A DNA stretch of 64,000 nucleotides from a virus, in the IMG/VR virus record IMGVR_UViG_3300048821_000386, positions 1 to 64,000 of that record; one strand, given 5' to 3'. The notes under the pieces are model-generated. The model saw nothing but the letters and a program-made list of their open reading frames with translations, had not been told where the DNA came from and ran no database searches. Of this stretch, positions 26,739-34,622 are shown one piece after another (the first letter of the stretch is position 1; each line of letters starts with the position of its first letter). The position numbers were made by a program, and so were the translations under genes.

Positions 26739-26788
26739 ATGAGGCTGTTACGAGTCTCCCTGTTGGCAGGGATCTACCAAAGCCTCAT
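26739..26788 (-). ncRNA. Structured leader upstream of the polymerase-like gene
   Basis: ATGAGGCT (26739-26746) pairs perfectly with AGCCTCAT (26781-26788), enclosing a second perfect hairpin TCCCTG-TTGG-CAGGGA (26757-26772). It lies in the 177-base gap 26640-26816 between the 1337- and 1679-codon genes, an unusually long gap for this operon. The gap also holds the junction motif GATCTACCAAAGC (26771-26783). It could be a terminator/attenuator, a processing site or a regulatory leader; there is no T-tract. Confidence 0.4.
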
Positions 26789-26816
26789 TCGACCACATAG
26801 GAACGGTTTACTTGCA

Positions 26817-29800
26817 TCACTGGTAATCCTCAGGATTCCGGCGAATATCTCTCAGCAAGTCTTCAGTCTGATCTATATTGGCGCTCACGCGAACATTCGT
26901 GTGATTCACATGTCCTGCATGAACGGAGGTTCTAACGTCCGCCTTCTTGTCGTTGGCTGCCAGCATGATCTGTTCCACCGCACGCCGAAGCTGGTCAGGA
27001 GAACGATCATCGCCGCTGGTCAATTCACGAACAGCTCCATCGATGTAAGGCTTCCGCCACAGGAGGGAAGCCCTGTCGTCAAAGATGTTGAAGTCGTGTG
27101 CGTCATACCCCTCTTGCTGGATTATCTTCAGCTCAACATCCTGGTAATCCAAAGCCTCATCAAACGCTTCAGAGCCGTGCTCAGGGAGAGCGAATCCAGT
27201 CCGGGAGAAGAAGTCCGCGATCTCTTTCGAACGCAGCCAGTTGCCGTAGTCGAGGCTGGTGTCAGCCTTCTCGAACTCTTCAACGTCGGCTTCGTCGTAC
27301 AGCCGGCCGCCCTCGCCGATCTCCTCGTGATCCTTGCCTTCCGCCTCGGCAATGCGGGACTTCTGCATTGCCCATTGGGCGGACAAAGCGCGTTGCATCT
27401 CTGGAGATGCAACCTTCAGGATCTCGGATCTCTTGCTGGGATCAGTCTCGGCAAGAAACTCACGGAAGTAGTGGGATTCACGAGCGGGAAGGGTGGAAGC
27501 AACAAAGGTCGGCGCGGCAAACAGGTTGGCGCCGATCGATGTCCTCTGTCCCTTATTAGTATAGGAGCCTGACGCACGACCATCCAGATCGCGGAGATAG
27601 GTCATGACGTCGGCCAGAGTGTTGAGGTCGCGGCGTTTCTGAACGTCGCCAGGCAGCACAGTTTGGCCGGTCACGCGCTTAACCAGGCCGCGGGCGTAAG
27701 GCAAGAGGAAGTCGTGGATCGGGCGCTCCCAACGCCGCATCCTGGTGCCTGCAACCTCGTTGTTGATGTACTGGGCCAGCGGGGTGCGTTCCTGCCAGAA
27801 CTTGGTGTGGGCCGGCGAGGGCACATACCTCATCGGATTCAATGCGCTGGAGTCTCCCTGGAAGGCCAGACCCTCAGCCAGGCCGCCGATGGCTCGCCCC
27901 AGTTTGCCGTGCATGGAACGAGCTTCGGCCCCGCCGAGATCCTCGCGGTACTGGCCGAAACCTTGATCGATCAGCTCCCGGTTGACATTCTCTCCATTGG
28001 CCAGGATGACAGCTCGAATAGACTCGGCGCTGTCCGTAGCTCCTTTGGGAACAACAGCTCGAATGGATGTTCCTTCGGCCAAATGACCGACCAGATACTG
28101 CTGCATGGCATCACGACGGCGGTCCACTTCGATGGCCACTTCGCTGCGAGTCATGTCGTTGTTCTCGCCGAGGATCTTCGCCGACAGGTCTGCCGCACTC
28201 ATGCCCACGGAAGAGAACTGGAAGCGCCGACCGGGAAACTCCTTGAGGGTGACTCCACCGGGAGAAACCTCGTCCACAGTGCCGGAAATCTCATCGACAG
28301 GGGCGGTGAAGTGCCTGTCGTTCATCCGGATGATCGATTCCCGGGTCTGTTTGACCCGGTTCATGATCTTCTCGTATTCGATCTCCAGCTCGGTATCGCC
28401 CTTGGCTTGCTGGGCTACGCGCTGCCTGGCGTTGTGGTATTCCCGTGAGTATGGGGCCACGTCGGCCAGGATGGCCATCTTGTGGATGTCGGGGTAGTCT
28501 TCTGGATCGACTCCCTTCAGCTCGGGATGGATGGCTTCGTAGCCGGCGCCGGGCAGACGGGCAAATCCCTGATCGACCTTGATGAAGGGATCGCCGACGC
28601 GGAAGTTGGTGTAGTAGTCATCTCCTGGCAGCCAGCTGGCGGCTGTGTTTGGGATCTCGTTGGCCTGAGGAGAGAAGCTCTCACGCTGGACAAAGCGGCG
28701 GAAGGGTTCTGTATAGCCGAAGTGCTCTGTGCCTGAGAGGGACGGACCAATGCCGGCGCCCAGCTCCTTCTCGTAGTAGCGACGGGAGAAGTTGTCGATC
28801 TGACGAGATCCTTGATAGTCGACTTCCTTGCCCAGGCTATTGGAGTTGGGAAACAGACCCTGATAGCCACTCTTGGCGATGAAGCCGTAGAGGCCGGTGT
28901 ACTCGGCAAAGATCGTCGCTTCCTTCTTGAGGGCGTTGCCGATCGAGAATTCATCCTTCGGCAGTGGCGGAGGAAGAGCCTCTGGACCTTTGGGCTCGAT
29001 GCGTGTCGAGTAGAGGGTGTACTCCTTGCCATCCCAATCCTCTTCGTGCATTCTGATCGTTGGCTTGACCAGCTTGCCGATCGTGGCGCCAAGCAACGGG
29101 CCGATGAGCGGCACATTGGTAAACGCCGGCGACGCCACGGGGTACGGGCGGTCTTGGTAGTGCAGTTTTTCGAGATAATACGGATCCTTCAGCCAGCGGA
29201 GGGGATGCAGGATCAGGTTGTGCTTCCACTTCTCCTCTTCCGATCCGAACAGCAAGATGTCTTCCGCGCGGCTCTTGTGCAGGACGCTCCAGTGAGGCCG
29301 CCATGCCTTGATGCGCGCGCCTTCAAAGGGTGTTGATCCCAGCTCCCACCAGCGTCCACTTCGGATTGGAACCTCGTCCAATCCGGAATAGACATCGCGC
29401 AACTCATTGCCAGTCTTGCGAGAACCAAGCATTCCAGGCAGGAAGGGCAACGCTGCCACCAGACCAATTGCCGCTCCTCTGCCGGGTGTGCCCAGACCTC
29501 TCCAGATCTGAGTCAAGCCTTCGATGGATGCCAGCTTCTTACTGCTGGTGCCGGCCCATGTCCGCAGTGCCTTCACATCCGGCAGAAGGCGTGAGCCTGC
29601 TTTTCGGAGATCCTCGGTGGCGAACTGGCCACGCACGACGCGCGAGTAGTGCAGCAGGCCGCCGGCAAAAGCACCGGCTGCGGGAAGCGCCAGCGGACCG
29701 TACTGTGGCCCGGGGACAGTATTCTCGTAGAATTCGGTGACCTTGCGGCCACCGGGAAGCATGTCTGTCAGATCCGCCCGGAAGACGTTGGCCTTGAGAC

Positions 29801-30830
29801 CGAGATCGATGACCTTGTCGCTGGGATGCCCAAGCTTGTAATCCAGCCAGCCGGCGGCGGTCGCGGCCAGCGCGATCGGCAGCACGCGCCTGGTGATCAT
29901 CTGGTTGACGATGCCCCCTTCACCGGCGAAGGGAAGATGGAAGGTTTTGTTCCAGGTGCCTGCCTTGAGACCGAATCCTGCTTCGGCAAAGAGTCTCTGG
30001 GGACGCTCTACTGCTTCGAGAGATTCAACCTGAAAGCGCGACCAGACGTTGCGAGCTGTCTGCGCAGCCTCCTCACTCAGATTGCCTTCGACATGAGCCC
30101 GGCTGTGGAACGGCCGAAACTTCGGATCAGAAGCATCCTTGGCGGCCTCTCTCCAGGGAGACGCGTTGGTGATGCGCTGCGAAGATCTGTAGGTCTGGAA
30201 GTTCTCCCACATCCGCTCGCGGAAGTTGGGATTCGTGCACCAATGGAGGGGCGGCTGGTGCAGGTTCTGGCCAAGACGGGAAGTAGTGCCAGCGAGACGG
30301 CCTTCCGATGGAGTGAAGCGGGTCTCGAAGTCGATCCCGTCCCGGCCCACCAGTTTCATGTAGGCAGAGCCGGCGCGCCGACGGCCCTTGAACAGCAGTG
30401 GGTTGCCTTCGGTGACCTGCTGGAGGACGTCGAAATCGACGCCTGCAGCTTTGAACTGACGTTGGAATGTCTCGCCGACGGTGTTGAGCGACCCGTCGAG
30501 GTTGGTCAGCATCGACCGTGTGAACTTCAACTCTTCGGGAGTTGTGTAGGAAGAGAGCCGTTCGGTAAACGCGAAGGTCCGGCCAATGTGGAAGGGAGTC
30601 TGATTCTCGAACTTCTGCGCCCAGTTCTGAAGCGTCGGGGCATACTCCGGCACCGTCGCCAGCATCGTCCGATGCGTGGCATACAAAGCCGTGCCCACAA
30701 CCCCGACTCCGATCGCTCGGACCCAGGGATTGTAGGCCTCTTCACTTTCCAGTTGAAAGGATTTGTCGGAAGCGAAACGAGGACGCCCGGCTGTGGTTTC
30801 GATCACGGGTTGGGAGGAATCCAAGGGCAC
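26817..30830 (-). CDS. Giant tail-module protein with SNase-fold domain (tape-measure position)
   Basis: 1337 residues from GTG 30830, with AAGGGGA before it, ten bases after the second tail chaperone. This is the place of the tape-measure gene, but the protein is not a typical long-helix tape measure. Hydrophobic segments occur near 40-60, 310-330, 385-410, 460-485 and 590-615. A motif RSGRWWELGSTPFEGARIK is followed by WRPHWSVL. Residues about 850-960 resemble staphylococcal nuclease: GTVDEVSPGGVTLKEFPGR at the start and RAVILANGENVNRELIDQGF at the end. The arginine matching SNase R87 is replaced, so catalysis is doubtful. It may be an internal virion protein, perhaps a partner of the following polymerase-like protein. 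Confidence 0.65.
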   Translation of the reverse strand: MPLDSSQPVIETTAGRPRFASDKSFQLESEEAYNPWVRAIGVGVVGTALYATHRTMLATVPEYAPTLQNWAQKFENQTPFHIGRTFAFTERLSSYTTPEELKFTRSMLTNLDGSLNTVGETFQRQFKAAGVDFDVLQQVTEGNPLLFKGRRRAGSAYMKLVGRDGIDFETRFTPSEGRLAGTTSRLGQNLHQPPLHWCTNPNFRERMWENFQTYRSSQRITNASPWREAAKDASDPKFRPFHSRAHVEGNLSEEAAQTARNVWSRFQVESLEAVERPQRLFAEAGFGLKAGTWNKTFHLPFAGEGGIVNQMITRRVLPIALAATAAGWLDYKLGHPSDKVIDLGLKANVFRADLTDMLPGGRKVTEFYENTVPGPQYGPLALPAAGAFAGGLLHYSRVVRGQFATEDLRKAGSRLLPDVKALRTWAGTSSKKLASIEGLTQIWRGLGTPGRGAAIGLVAALPFLPGMLGSRKTGNELRDVYSGLDEVPIRSGRWWELGSTPFEGARIKAWRPHWSVLHKSRAEDILLFGSEEEKWKHNLILHPLRWLKDPYYLEKLHYQDRPYPVASPAFTNVPLIGPLLGATIGKLVKPTIRMHEEDWDGKEYTLYSTRIEPKGPEALPPPLPKDEFSIGNALKKEATIFAEYTGLYGFIAKSGYQGLFPNSNSLGKEVDYQGSRQIDNFSRRYYEKELGAGIGPSLSGTEHFGYTEPFRRFVQRESFSPQANEIPNTAASWLPGDDYYTNFRVGDPFIKVDQGFARLPGAGYEAIHPELKGVDPEDYPDIHKMAILADVAPYSREYHNARQRVAQQAKGDTELEIEYEKIMNRVKQTRESIIRMNDRHFTAPVDEISGTVDEVSPGGVTLKEFPGRRFQFSSVGMSAADLSAKILGENNDMTRSEVAIEVDRRRDAMQQYLVGHLAEGTSIRAVVPKGATDSAESIRAVILANGENVNRELIDQGFGQYREDLGGAEARSMHGKLGRAIGGLAEGLAFQGDSSALNPMRYVPSPAHTKFWQERTPLAQYINNEVAGTRMRRWERPIHDFLLPYARGLVKRVTGQTVLPGDVQKRRDLNTLADVMTYLRDLDGRASGSYTNKGQRTSIGANLFAAPTFVASTLPARESHYFREFLAETDPSKRSEILKVASPEMQRALSAQWAMQKSRIAEAEGKDHEEIGEGGRLYDEADVEEFEKADTSLDYGNWLRSKEIADFFSRTGFALPEHGSEAFDEALDYQDVELKIIQQEGYDAHDFNIFDDRASLLWRKPYIDGAVRELTSGDDRSPDQLRRAVEQIMLAANDKKADVRTSVHAGHVNHTNVRVSANIDQTEDLLRDIRRNPEDYQ
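27552..27567 (-). promoter_or_regulatory. Phage promoter-like element, copy 2 (inside coding sequence)
   Basis: Minus-strand CTCCTATACTAATAAG, the least conserved copy downstream of TATACT. It lies inside the 3-prime part of the 1337-codon gene, about 0.9 kb before the polymerase-like gene, so it could give that gene its own transcript. Because it encodes SYTNK in frame, chance cannot be excluded. Confidence 0.35.
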
Positions 30831-30839
30831 AGCATCCCC

Positions 30840-31415
30840 TTACTTACGGGAGTTGACGACGCGATTGACAACCTTCTGTTGTGCCGGACTCAGCTCACGC
30901 TTGGCAGGCTTCGGAGGGCCTTCAGGGTGACCAGGCTTCTTCCCAGGATGCTGGGCATCCAGCTTATCCGGGTCTCCCGGCTCGAGCTTGCGCCCAGAGA
31001 CGAACTCGGCGGAGGCGAGACGCTCGAAGAACATCTCCGCATCCCACTGCTCGATCTCCTCGAAGGTGTAACGGAAGATCCCGGCGATGATCGACTTGGC
31101 GGAGTTCAACCAGCTTGACTTCAGTTCGACGCGCTTCATTTCGAGCGCGCGCTTGACGTCCTTGTATTCTCCGTTGAACGGATTCGAGTCCAGCAATGCT
31201 CGGGCAATCCATTCGACGAGTCCGGCCGGCGCCTGGTAAACAGGGTCGCCATCCAGAGGAGGGCCATCAAGCACAACTGCCCGGTATACGTCGCAGTAGA
31301 CGGAAGCCGGGCAGTCATAATCGAGTTGTCGATCAAACTTCTTGAACTCTGCCCAGGTGAGTGAACGCCACTTCACTTTACGGCCGCTTGGCCAACGGGC
31401 AAAGAATACCTGCAT
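30840..31415 (-). CDS. Tail assembly chaperone-like protein 2
   Basis: 191 residues from ATG 31415; the stop of the previous gene runs straight into its ribosome site (TAAGGAGCGCCATG). N-terminal FARWPSGRKVKWRSLTWAEFKKFDRQL and central SAKSIIAGIFRYTFEEIEQWDAEMFFERLASAEF resemble helical phage tail chaperones that load the tape measure. The C-terminus is a Pro/Lys-rich tail ending QQKVVNRVVNSRK. Position between chaperone 1 and the giant tail gene is the standard arrangement in contractile phages. No overlap suited to a programmed frameshift is seen. Confidence 0.6.
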   Translation of the reverse strand: MQVFFARWPSGRKVKWRSLTWAEFKKFDRQLDYDCPASVYCDVYRAVVLDGPPLDGDPVYQAPAGLVEWIARALLDSNPFNGEYKDVKRALEMKRVELKSSWLNSAKSIIAGIFRYTFEEIEQWDAEMFFERLASAEFVSGRKLEPGDPDKLDAQHPGKKPGHPEGPPKPAKRELSPAQQKVVNRVVNSRK

Positions 31416-31423
31416 GGCGCTCC

Positions 31424-31852
31424 TTACAGATCGGCGCTGAAGCGGTTGATGTCCATCGGGTCCATGTAGTCAGAGAGTTGATAGATGATTTCTTGCAGCG
31501 TCTGGGGAAGGCCGGCGCCTGCTCCCTTCAGTGCGAGATCGGACAGCTTGTGATCGATGGTCGAGCTGGTCCACACGCAACAGCGGATCGCCATAAGGAT
31601 CTGGACCTCAGCTTGCACCTTCTCTGGCGGGATGTTCGGGGGCAGGCTCGCTTGCAGTTGCCCCAGTTCCTGGCCGCCGATGGCCCGCAGCACATAAACG
31701 CGCTTCCCATCCGTCGAGTGCCAGATACGGAGGCGCGCGCCTGGCGCCTGCTGCTTCCACTGTTCGATCTGCTCCAGGCTCGGAGCCTCCGGGAATGTCT
31801 TGAGAAACTCGAAAGGGGTGATTTGGGGTTGTTCTTTGATCTGATCGGACAT
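31424..31852 (-). CDS. Tail assembly chaperone-like protein 1
   Basis: 142 residues from ATG 31852 with AGGAG eleven bases upstream. The start ITPFEFLKTFPEAPSLEQIEQWKQQAPGARLRIW, the middle VYVLRAIGGQELGQLQ and the end DPMDINRFSADL are the layout of phage tail chaperones (a dehydrogenase-like IEQWK...YVL core, then an N-R-x-S-x-x-L end). It is followed eight bases later by the second chaperone gene. Role: binding the tape measure during tail assembly, inferred from order and resemblance. Confidence 0.6.
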   Translation of the reverse strand: MSDQIKEQPQITPFEFLKTFPEAPSLEQIEQWKQQAPGARLRIWHSTDGKRVYVLRAIGGQELGQLQASLPPNIPPEKVQAEVQILMAIRCCVWTSSTIDHKLSDLALKGAGAGLPQTLQEIIYQLSDYMDPMDINRFSADL

Positions 31853-31864
31853 GAATCGATGCTC

Positions 31865-31883
31865 CTAAGGGTTGGTCGGTTAG
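31865..31883. repeat. Junction inverted repeat CTAA...TTAG
   Basis: CTAA (31865-31868) and TTAG (31880-31883) around a GT-rich loop; the right arm contains the stop codon of the 31880-32701 gene and the left arm the ribosome site of the next. One of eight similar junction repeats. Confidence 0.35.
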
Positions 31884-32701
31884 TTTGCAGAGCGGGCAAC
31901 GAAGCCATAGCAGTCCAACAGTGTCTGGCCGGATTGGTCGTAAACCTGCTCGTTCGAGATCAGCAGGCAGTTGCGGAGAATCCTCTCCACCGTGCGGCCC
32001 GCGCCTGTCAGTTCGCAGTGAATGTCGAACGGGATATTCAGCACAATCGCGTTTGGAGTATCGCTCTGAACAGTGGCGGATTGCTTGGCGGCGTTGATCG
32101 CGTCCGGGCCGCCCTGGGCGGCCAGCGACTGGATCTGCTGGCTGATGATGTTCAACTGCGCCTGGTAGCTTGCGGTGGCGGACGGAGACAAGGCGCCTTG
32201 CATGGCGTTGGTGATCTGCTGACTCTGCTGCACCAGAGAAGCGATCTGCGCGCCAGCCTGTCCTGTTGCTGATGCCTGAACCGGCTGGGTGTAGATCTTC
32301 GAGAACTCTTTGAGGACCGTGTACAGGTAGCCCTCAGTCACGAAGTTAATCGCAATCTGCCCTTGTACCAAAAGCCTGCCGGTTCCAAACGCATCCGCGC
32401 TTCGAGAACAGTAACCAAACATGGGAATTCGGTTGCCCTGATAGGCGAACTGCAGGTTCACCAGCTCGTCGATGAACAGGTTGCCGATGTACATCTGGGC
32501 CTGTGTGGCGGTGAAATACTTGCCATCCGTCGAGTTGGGATAGATCCACTCGTAGCTGGGAGCAAGCGAGGGGATGACGATACCGCCGGGAGTGTTCTGG
32601 GCATTCGCTGCAGCCGGAGTGGCCGATCCCGGAGCTGGGGGCTGCTGAACGGCGTTGGAACTTGCCGTTGGCGCCATCGGACTGCCGGCGATAATCGTCA
32701 C
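31880..32701 (-). CDS. Tail tube-like protein 3
   Basis: 273 residues from GTG 32701 with AAGGA six bases upstream. After a Pro/Ala-rich N-terminus, residues about 60-140 read FIDELVNLQFAYQGNRIPMF, then GYCSRSADAFGTGRLLVQGQIAINFVTEGYLY. This matches the strand-turn-strand core of tube/neck-type proteins (P-x-(F/Y)-GY-S-x-x-x-D ... G-x-x-x-V-Q-G-x-(L/I)-x-INF). Residues 150-205 are an inserted Gln/Ala-rich helical segment. It follows two other tube-like genes, so it may be a minor tube, tube-terminator or neck component. Confidence 0.55.
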   Translation of the reverse strand: MTIIAGSPMAPTASSNAVQQPPAPGSATPAAANAQNTPGGIVIPSLAPSYEWIYPNSTDGKYFTATQAQMYIGNLFIDELVNLQFAYQGNRIPMFGYCSRSADAFGTGRLLVQGQIAINFVTEGYLYTVLKEFSKIYTQPVQASATGQAGAQIASLVQQSQQITNAMQGALSPSATASYQAQLNIISQQIQSLAAQGGPDAINAAKQSATVQSDTPNAIVLNIPFDIHCELTGAGRTVERILRNCLLISNEQVYDQSGQTLLDCYGFVARSAN

Positions 32702-32710
32702 GTCGATTCC

Positions 32711-33721
32711 TTACTGAGCAGCCTGTTGGTTCAGGACCGTGCCCACGGTTCTCTGCGGCGCCGTCACGGTACTCCCGGCGGCGGCTCCGTAAAGGCTGCT
32801 CTTGTTGAGAGGCATCAAGGGCGTGAAGTCCGCGGCAACGTAGGAGATTGTCTGTTCGCTCAACATGTCCTGGATGGAGTAGACGTCACCCGACGTCACA
32901 AGCTCGACACCCAGCAACCGCTGAGAGCTGGTGTTCCCATACTCATCGGCGAACAGAAGAGTGAGATTGAAGGGAGGAAGCTGATCCACCTTCATGTAGG
33001 TTGTGTCTTTGGAGAGGTCGGATGTGAACGCGCCGGAATTGAGGAAGGCGTAAAGGACGTCCGTAGTGAACTTGGTCATCACCAAGGTGCCGGCGATTGT
33101 GCGCCGGCCGCGCGCCCAGCCTTTGGGGTTGATGTATCCACAGGCCACCGCGGGAGACTTCACGCGATGAACTGACACTGTAATGGTGGTCAACTCCACA
33201 AGCTGCTTTGCCTGGCGCGCAGGCTTGGAAGTTCCCTGCTGGGAGACGCTGTTGGAGTTGGTGGTTGTCGACAGGCCAGTAGGATTGGTCGTGTTGGTGC
33301 CGTCATTGGCCACCTCGATCATCACCTTCAGGTTCGATCCCGTGTAGGATGCCTCGTGGTACAGTCCATTGCCTGGATTCAGGTTGGGCTGTTGCGCGGG
33401 ATTGTTCGCCGGCACTGACGAGGATTGGAGGGTGGCGCTGATCGGGTTGAAGGACGAAATGGGAGAGCCGGTGATTCCGCCGCCGGCAGAAACACTCGAT
33501 GCCGGATAGTAGTTGCCGTCGCTGCCCAAAACCATTCCTGGCTGGGTGGAATCGGTATAGCTGGTCGATGTTTCCGAGGCATTCGGCAGCGCCGGCGCCG
33601 GACTGGCGTCGGTCTGAAGACCTCCAGACACAATGGGAGTGGCCTGTGACGAGAAGGACTCGACACCGCTGGTTACCATGCTTTGGTCGGAGGAGACGTA
33701 ACTGATGGGAGGGATGCTCAT
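32711..33721 (-). CDS. Tail tube-like protein 2 with long Ser/Thr-rich extension
   Basis: 336 residues from ATG 33721; an earlier in-frame start at 33772 would lie within the hairpin region and adds a non-phage-like Cys/Pro stretch, so I reject it. Residues 1-150 are Ser/Thr/Asn-rich and low in complexity. The second half has the tube core also seen in the preceding gene: ACGYINPKGWARGRRTIAGT and LPPFNLTLLFADEYGNTSSQ, then LLGVELVTSGDVYSIQDML. The pairing with the 231-residue tube protein suggests duplication. Ribosome site is weak and overlaps a stem-loop. Confidence 0.6.
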   Translation of the reverse strand: MSIPPISYVSSDQSMVTSGVESFSSQATPIVSGGLQTDASPAPALPNASETSTSYTDSTQPGMVLGSDGNYYPASSVSAGGGITGSPISSFNPISATLQSSSVPANNPAQQPNLNPGNGLYHEASYTGSNLKVMIEVANDGTNTTNPTGLSTTTNSNSVSQQGTSKPARQAKQLVELTTITVSVHRVKSPAVACGYINPKGWARGRRTIAGTLVMTKFTTDVLYAFLNSGAFTSDLSKDTTYMKVDQLPPFNLTLLFADEYGNTSSQRLLGVELVTSGDVYSIQDMLSEQTISYVAADFTPLMPLNKSSLYGAAAGSTVTAPQRTVGTVLNQQAAQ

Positions 33722-33733
33722 ATCTGAACAAAA

Positions 33734-33787
33734 GGGCAGCTTCCAGCATGGCGGAGAAGAACAAAAAGCCAAAGCCAGAAGCTGCCC
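33734..33787 (-). terminator. 10-bp inverted repeat with T-tract in the junction of two tube genes
   Basis: GGGCAGCTTC (33734-33743) and GAAGCTGCCC (33778-33787) with a 34-base loop; on the minus strand the second arm is followed by TTTTGTT. It separates the abundant tube gene from its paralogue and ends 12 bases before the paralogue's start, so it could terminate transcription or mask translation initiation. Confidence 0.5.
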
Positions 33788-33808
33788 AGAGAGCGAAAGG
33801 GGAAGCGA

Positions 33809-34504
33809 TTACAGTGTGAAGGATGTCCCGCCGATGCCACTCGCAGACTGGAACGGACTCGGAACGGCCGACATGGGCTCGACCACGCGGGCAACGAAAG
33901 TCGCCTGCATCTCGGTCACGGCATCGTCGATGGAGATGCCCATTCCCTCGTTGAGGATCTCAACGCCGAAGATCTTGGCCGCGCACATCGCGCCGTACTC
34001 ATTGGCGCCGCTCAGCGTCACGTCGAAGGGCAGGATCTGATCGGAATACCAGGGCGTCGCCAGTTCGCTGTCGGAGGCGCTGCTGGTCATGGTCATCTGA
34101 TCGAGCTGACTGATGGTCGAAGAGATCGAGGGACCTGTGTCCCGAACGACCGAGGACTGGAAGACAGCTGTCCCGTTGGCCACATTCGAGAACTGGGGCC
34201 GGATCTCATCGGCATCGGCCACAAAGGTGCCGAGAGCCATTTGGAAGAGGTTGAGCAGCGCATGGCGATCGAAGTTGATCCAGACGAGCGAGCCGGCGAT
34301 GCCGCGCTTGTTGCGCGAGTATGCACGAGGATCACAAGAACCCATCGTGTAGATCGGTGCCTTTTCACGAGTCACGGAGTAGGAGATAGCCTGGAGCTCT
34401 GCAAACTGGAACTGACCAATCACAGCAGTAATGTCAGCACCAGCAAACGAGTTGTAGGAGCGGCTGATCTCGCTTGCAAGGACGCCGCCGGGAAGAGAAG
34501 ACAT
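33809..34504 (-). CDS. Tail tube protein 1 (probable main tube)
   Basis: 231 residues from ATG 34504, with AAGGAG eight bases upstream. The core FAELQAISYSVTREKAPIYT, GSCDPRAYSRNKRGIAGSLV and INFDRHALLNLF, then PWYSDQILPFDVTLSGANEYG, is typical of contractile-phage tube proteins of the type that follow a sheath gene. It lies directly downstream of the sheath gene, the standard sheath-tube order. The leader (34505-34622) contains a strong hairpin, in keeping with a highly expressed structural gene. Confidence 0.7.
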   Translation of the reverse strand: MSSLPGGVLASEISRSYNSFAGADITAVIGQFQFAELQAISYSVTREKAPIYTMGSCDPRAYSRNKRGIAGSLVWINFDRHALLNLFQMALGTFVADADEIRPQFSNVANGTAVFQSSVVRDTGPSISSTISQLDQMTMTSSASDSELATPWYSDQILPFDVTLSGANEYGAMCAAKIFGVEILNEGMGISIDDAVTEMQATFVARVVEPMSAVPSPFQSASGIGGTSFTL

Positions 34505-34550
34505 GTTTACTCCTTGGGAGGATGAAGCTCACGTAAGATCGTGAATTGCA

Positions 34551-34584
34551 GCTCCGCGGGGACCAGGGCGATCCCCAGCGGAGC
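34551..34584 (-). promoter_or_regulatory. Strong stem-loop between sheath and tube genes
   Basis: GCTCCGC-GGGG (34551-34561) pairs with CCCC-A-GCGGAGC (34573-34584). No T-tract follows on the minus strand; a second small CACG/CGTG hairpin lies between it and the tube ribosome site. Possible mRNA processing or stabilising element after the sheath gene. Confidence 0.5.
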
Positions 34585-34622
34585 CAGACCGCGGCAGGTT
34601 AGCCACGGTAGGTGAGGTTGGC

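Noticed and set aside
30840-31852. Programmed frameshift joining the two tail chaperone genes
   Set aside because: The genes do not overlap; the first stop runs into a ribosome site for the second (TAAGGAGCGCCATG), so separate translation is expected.
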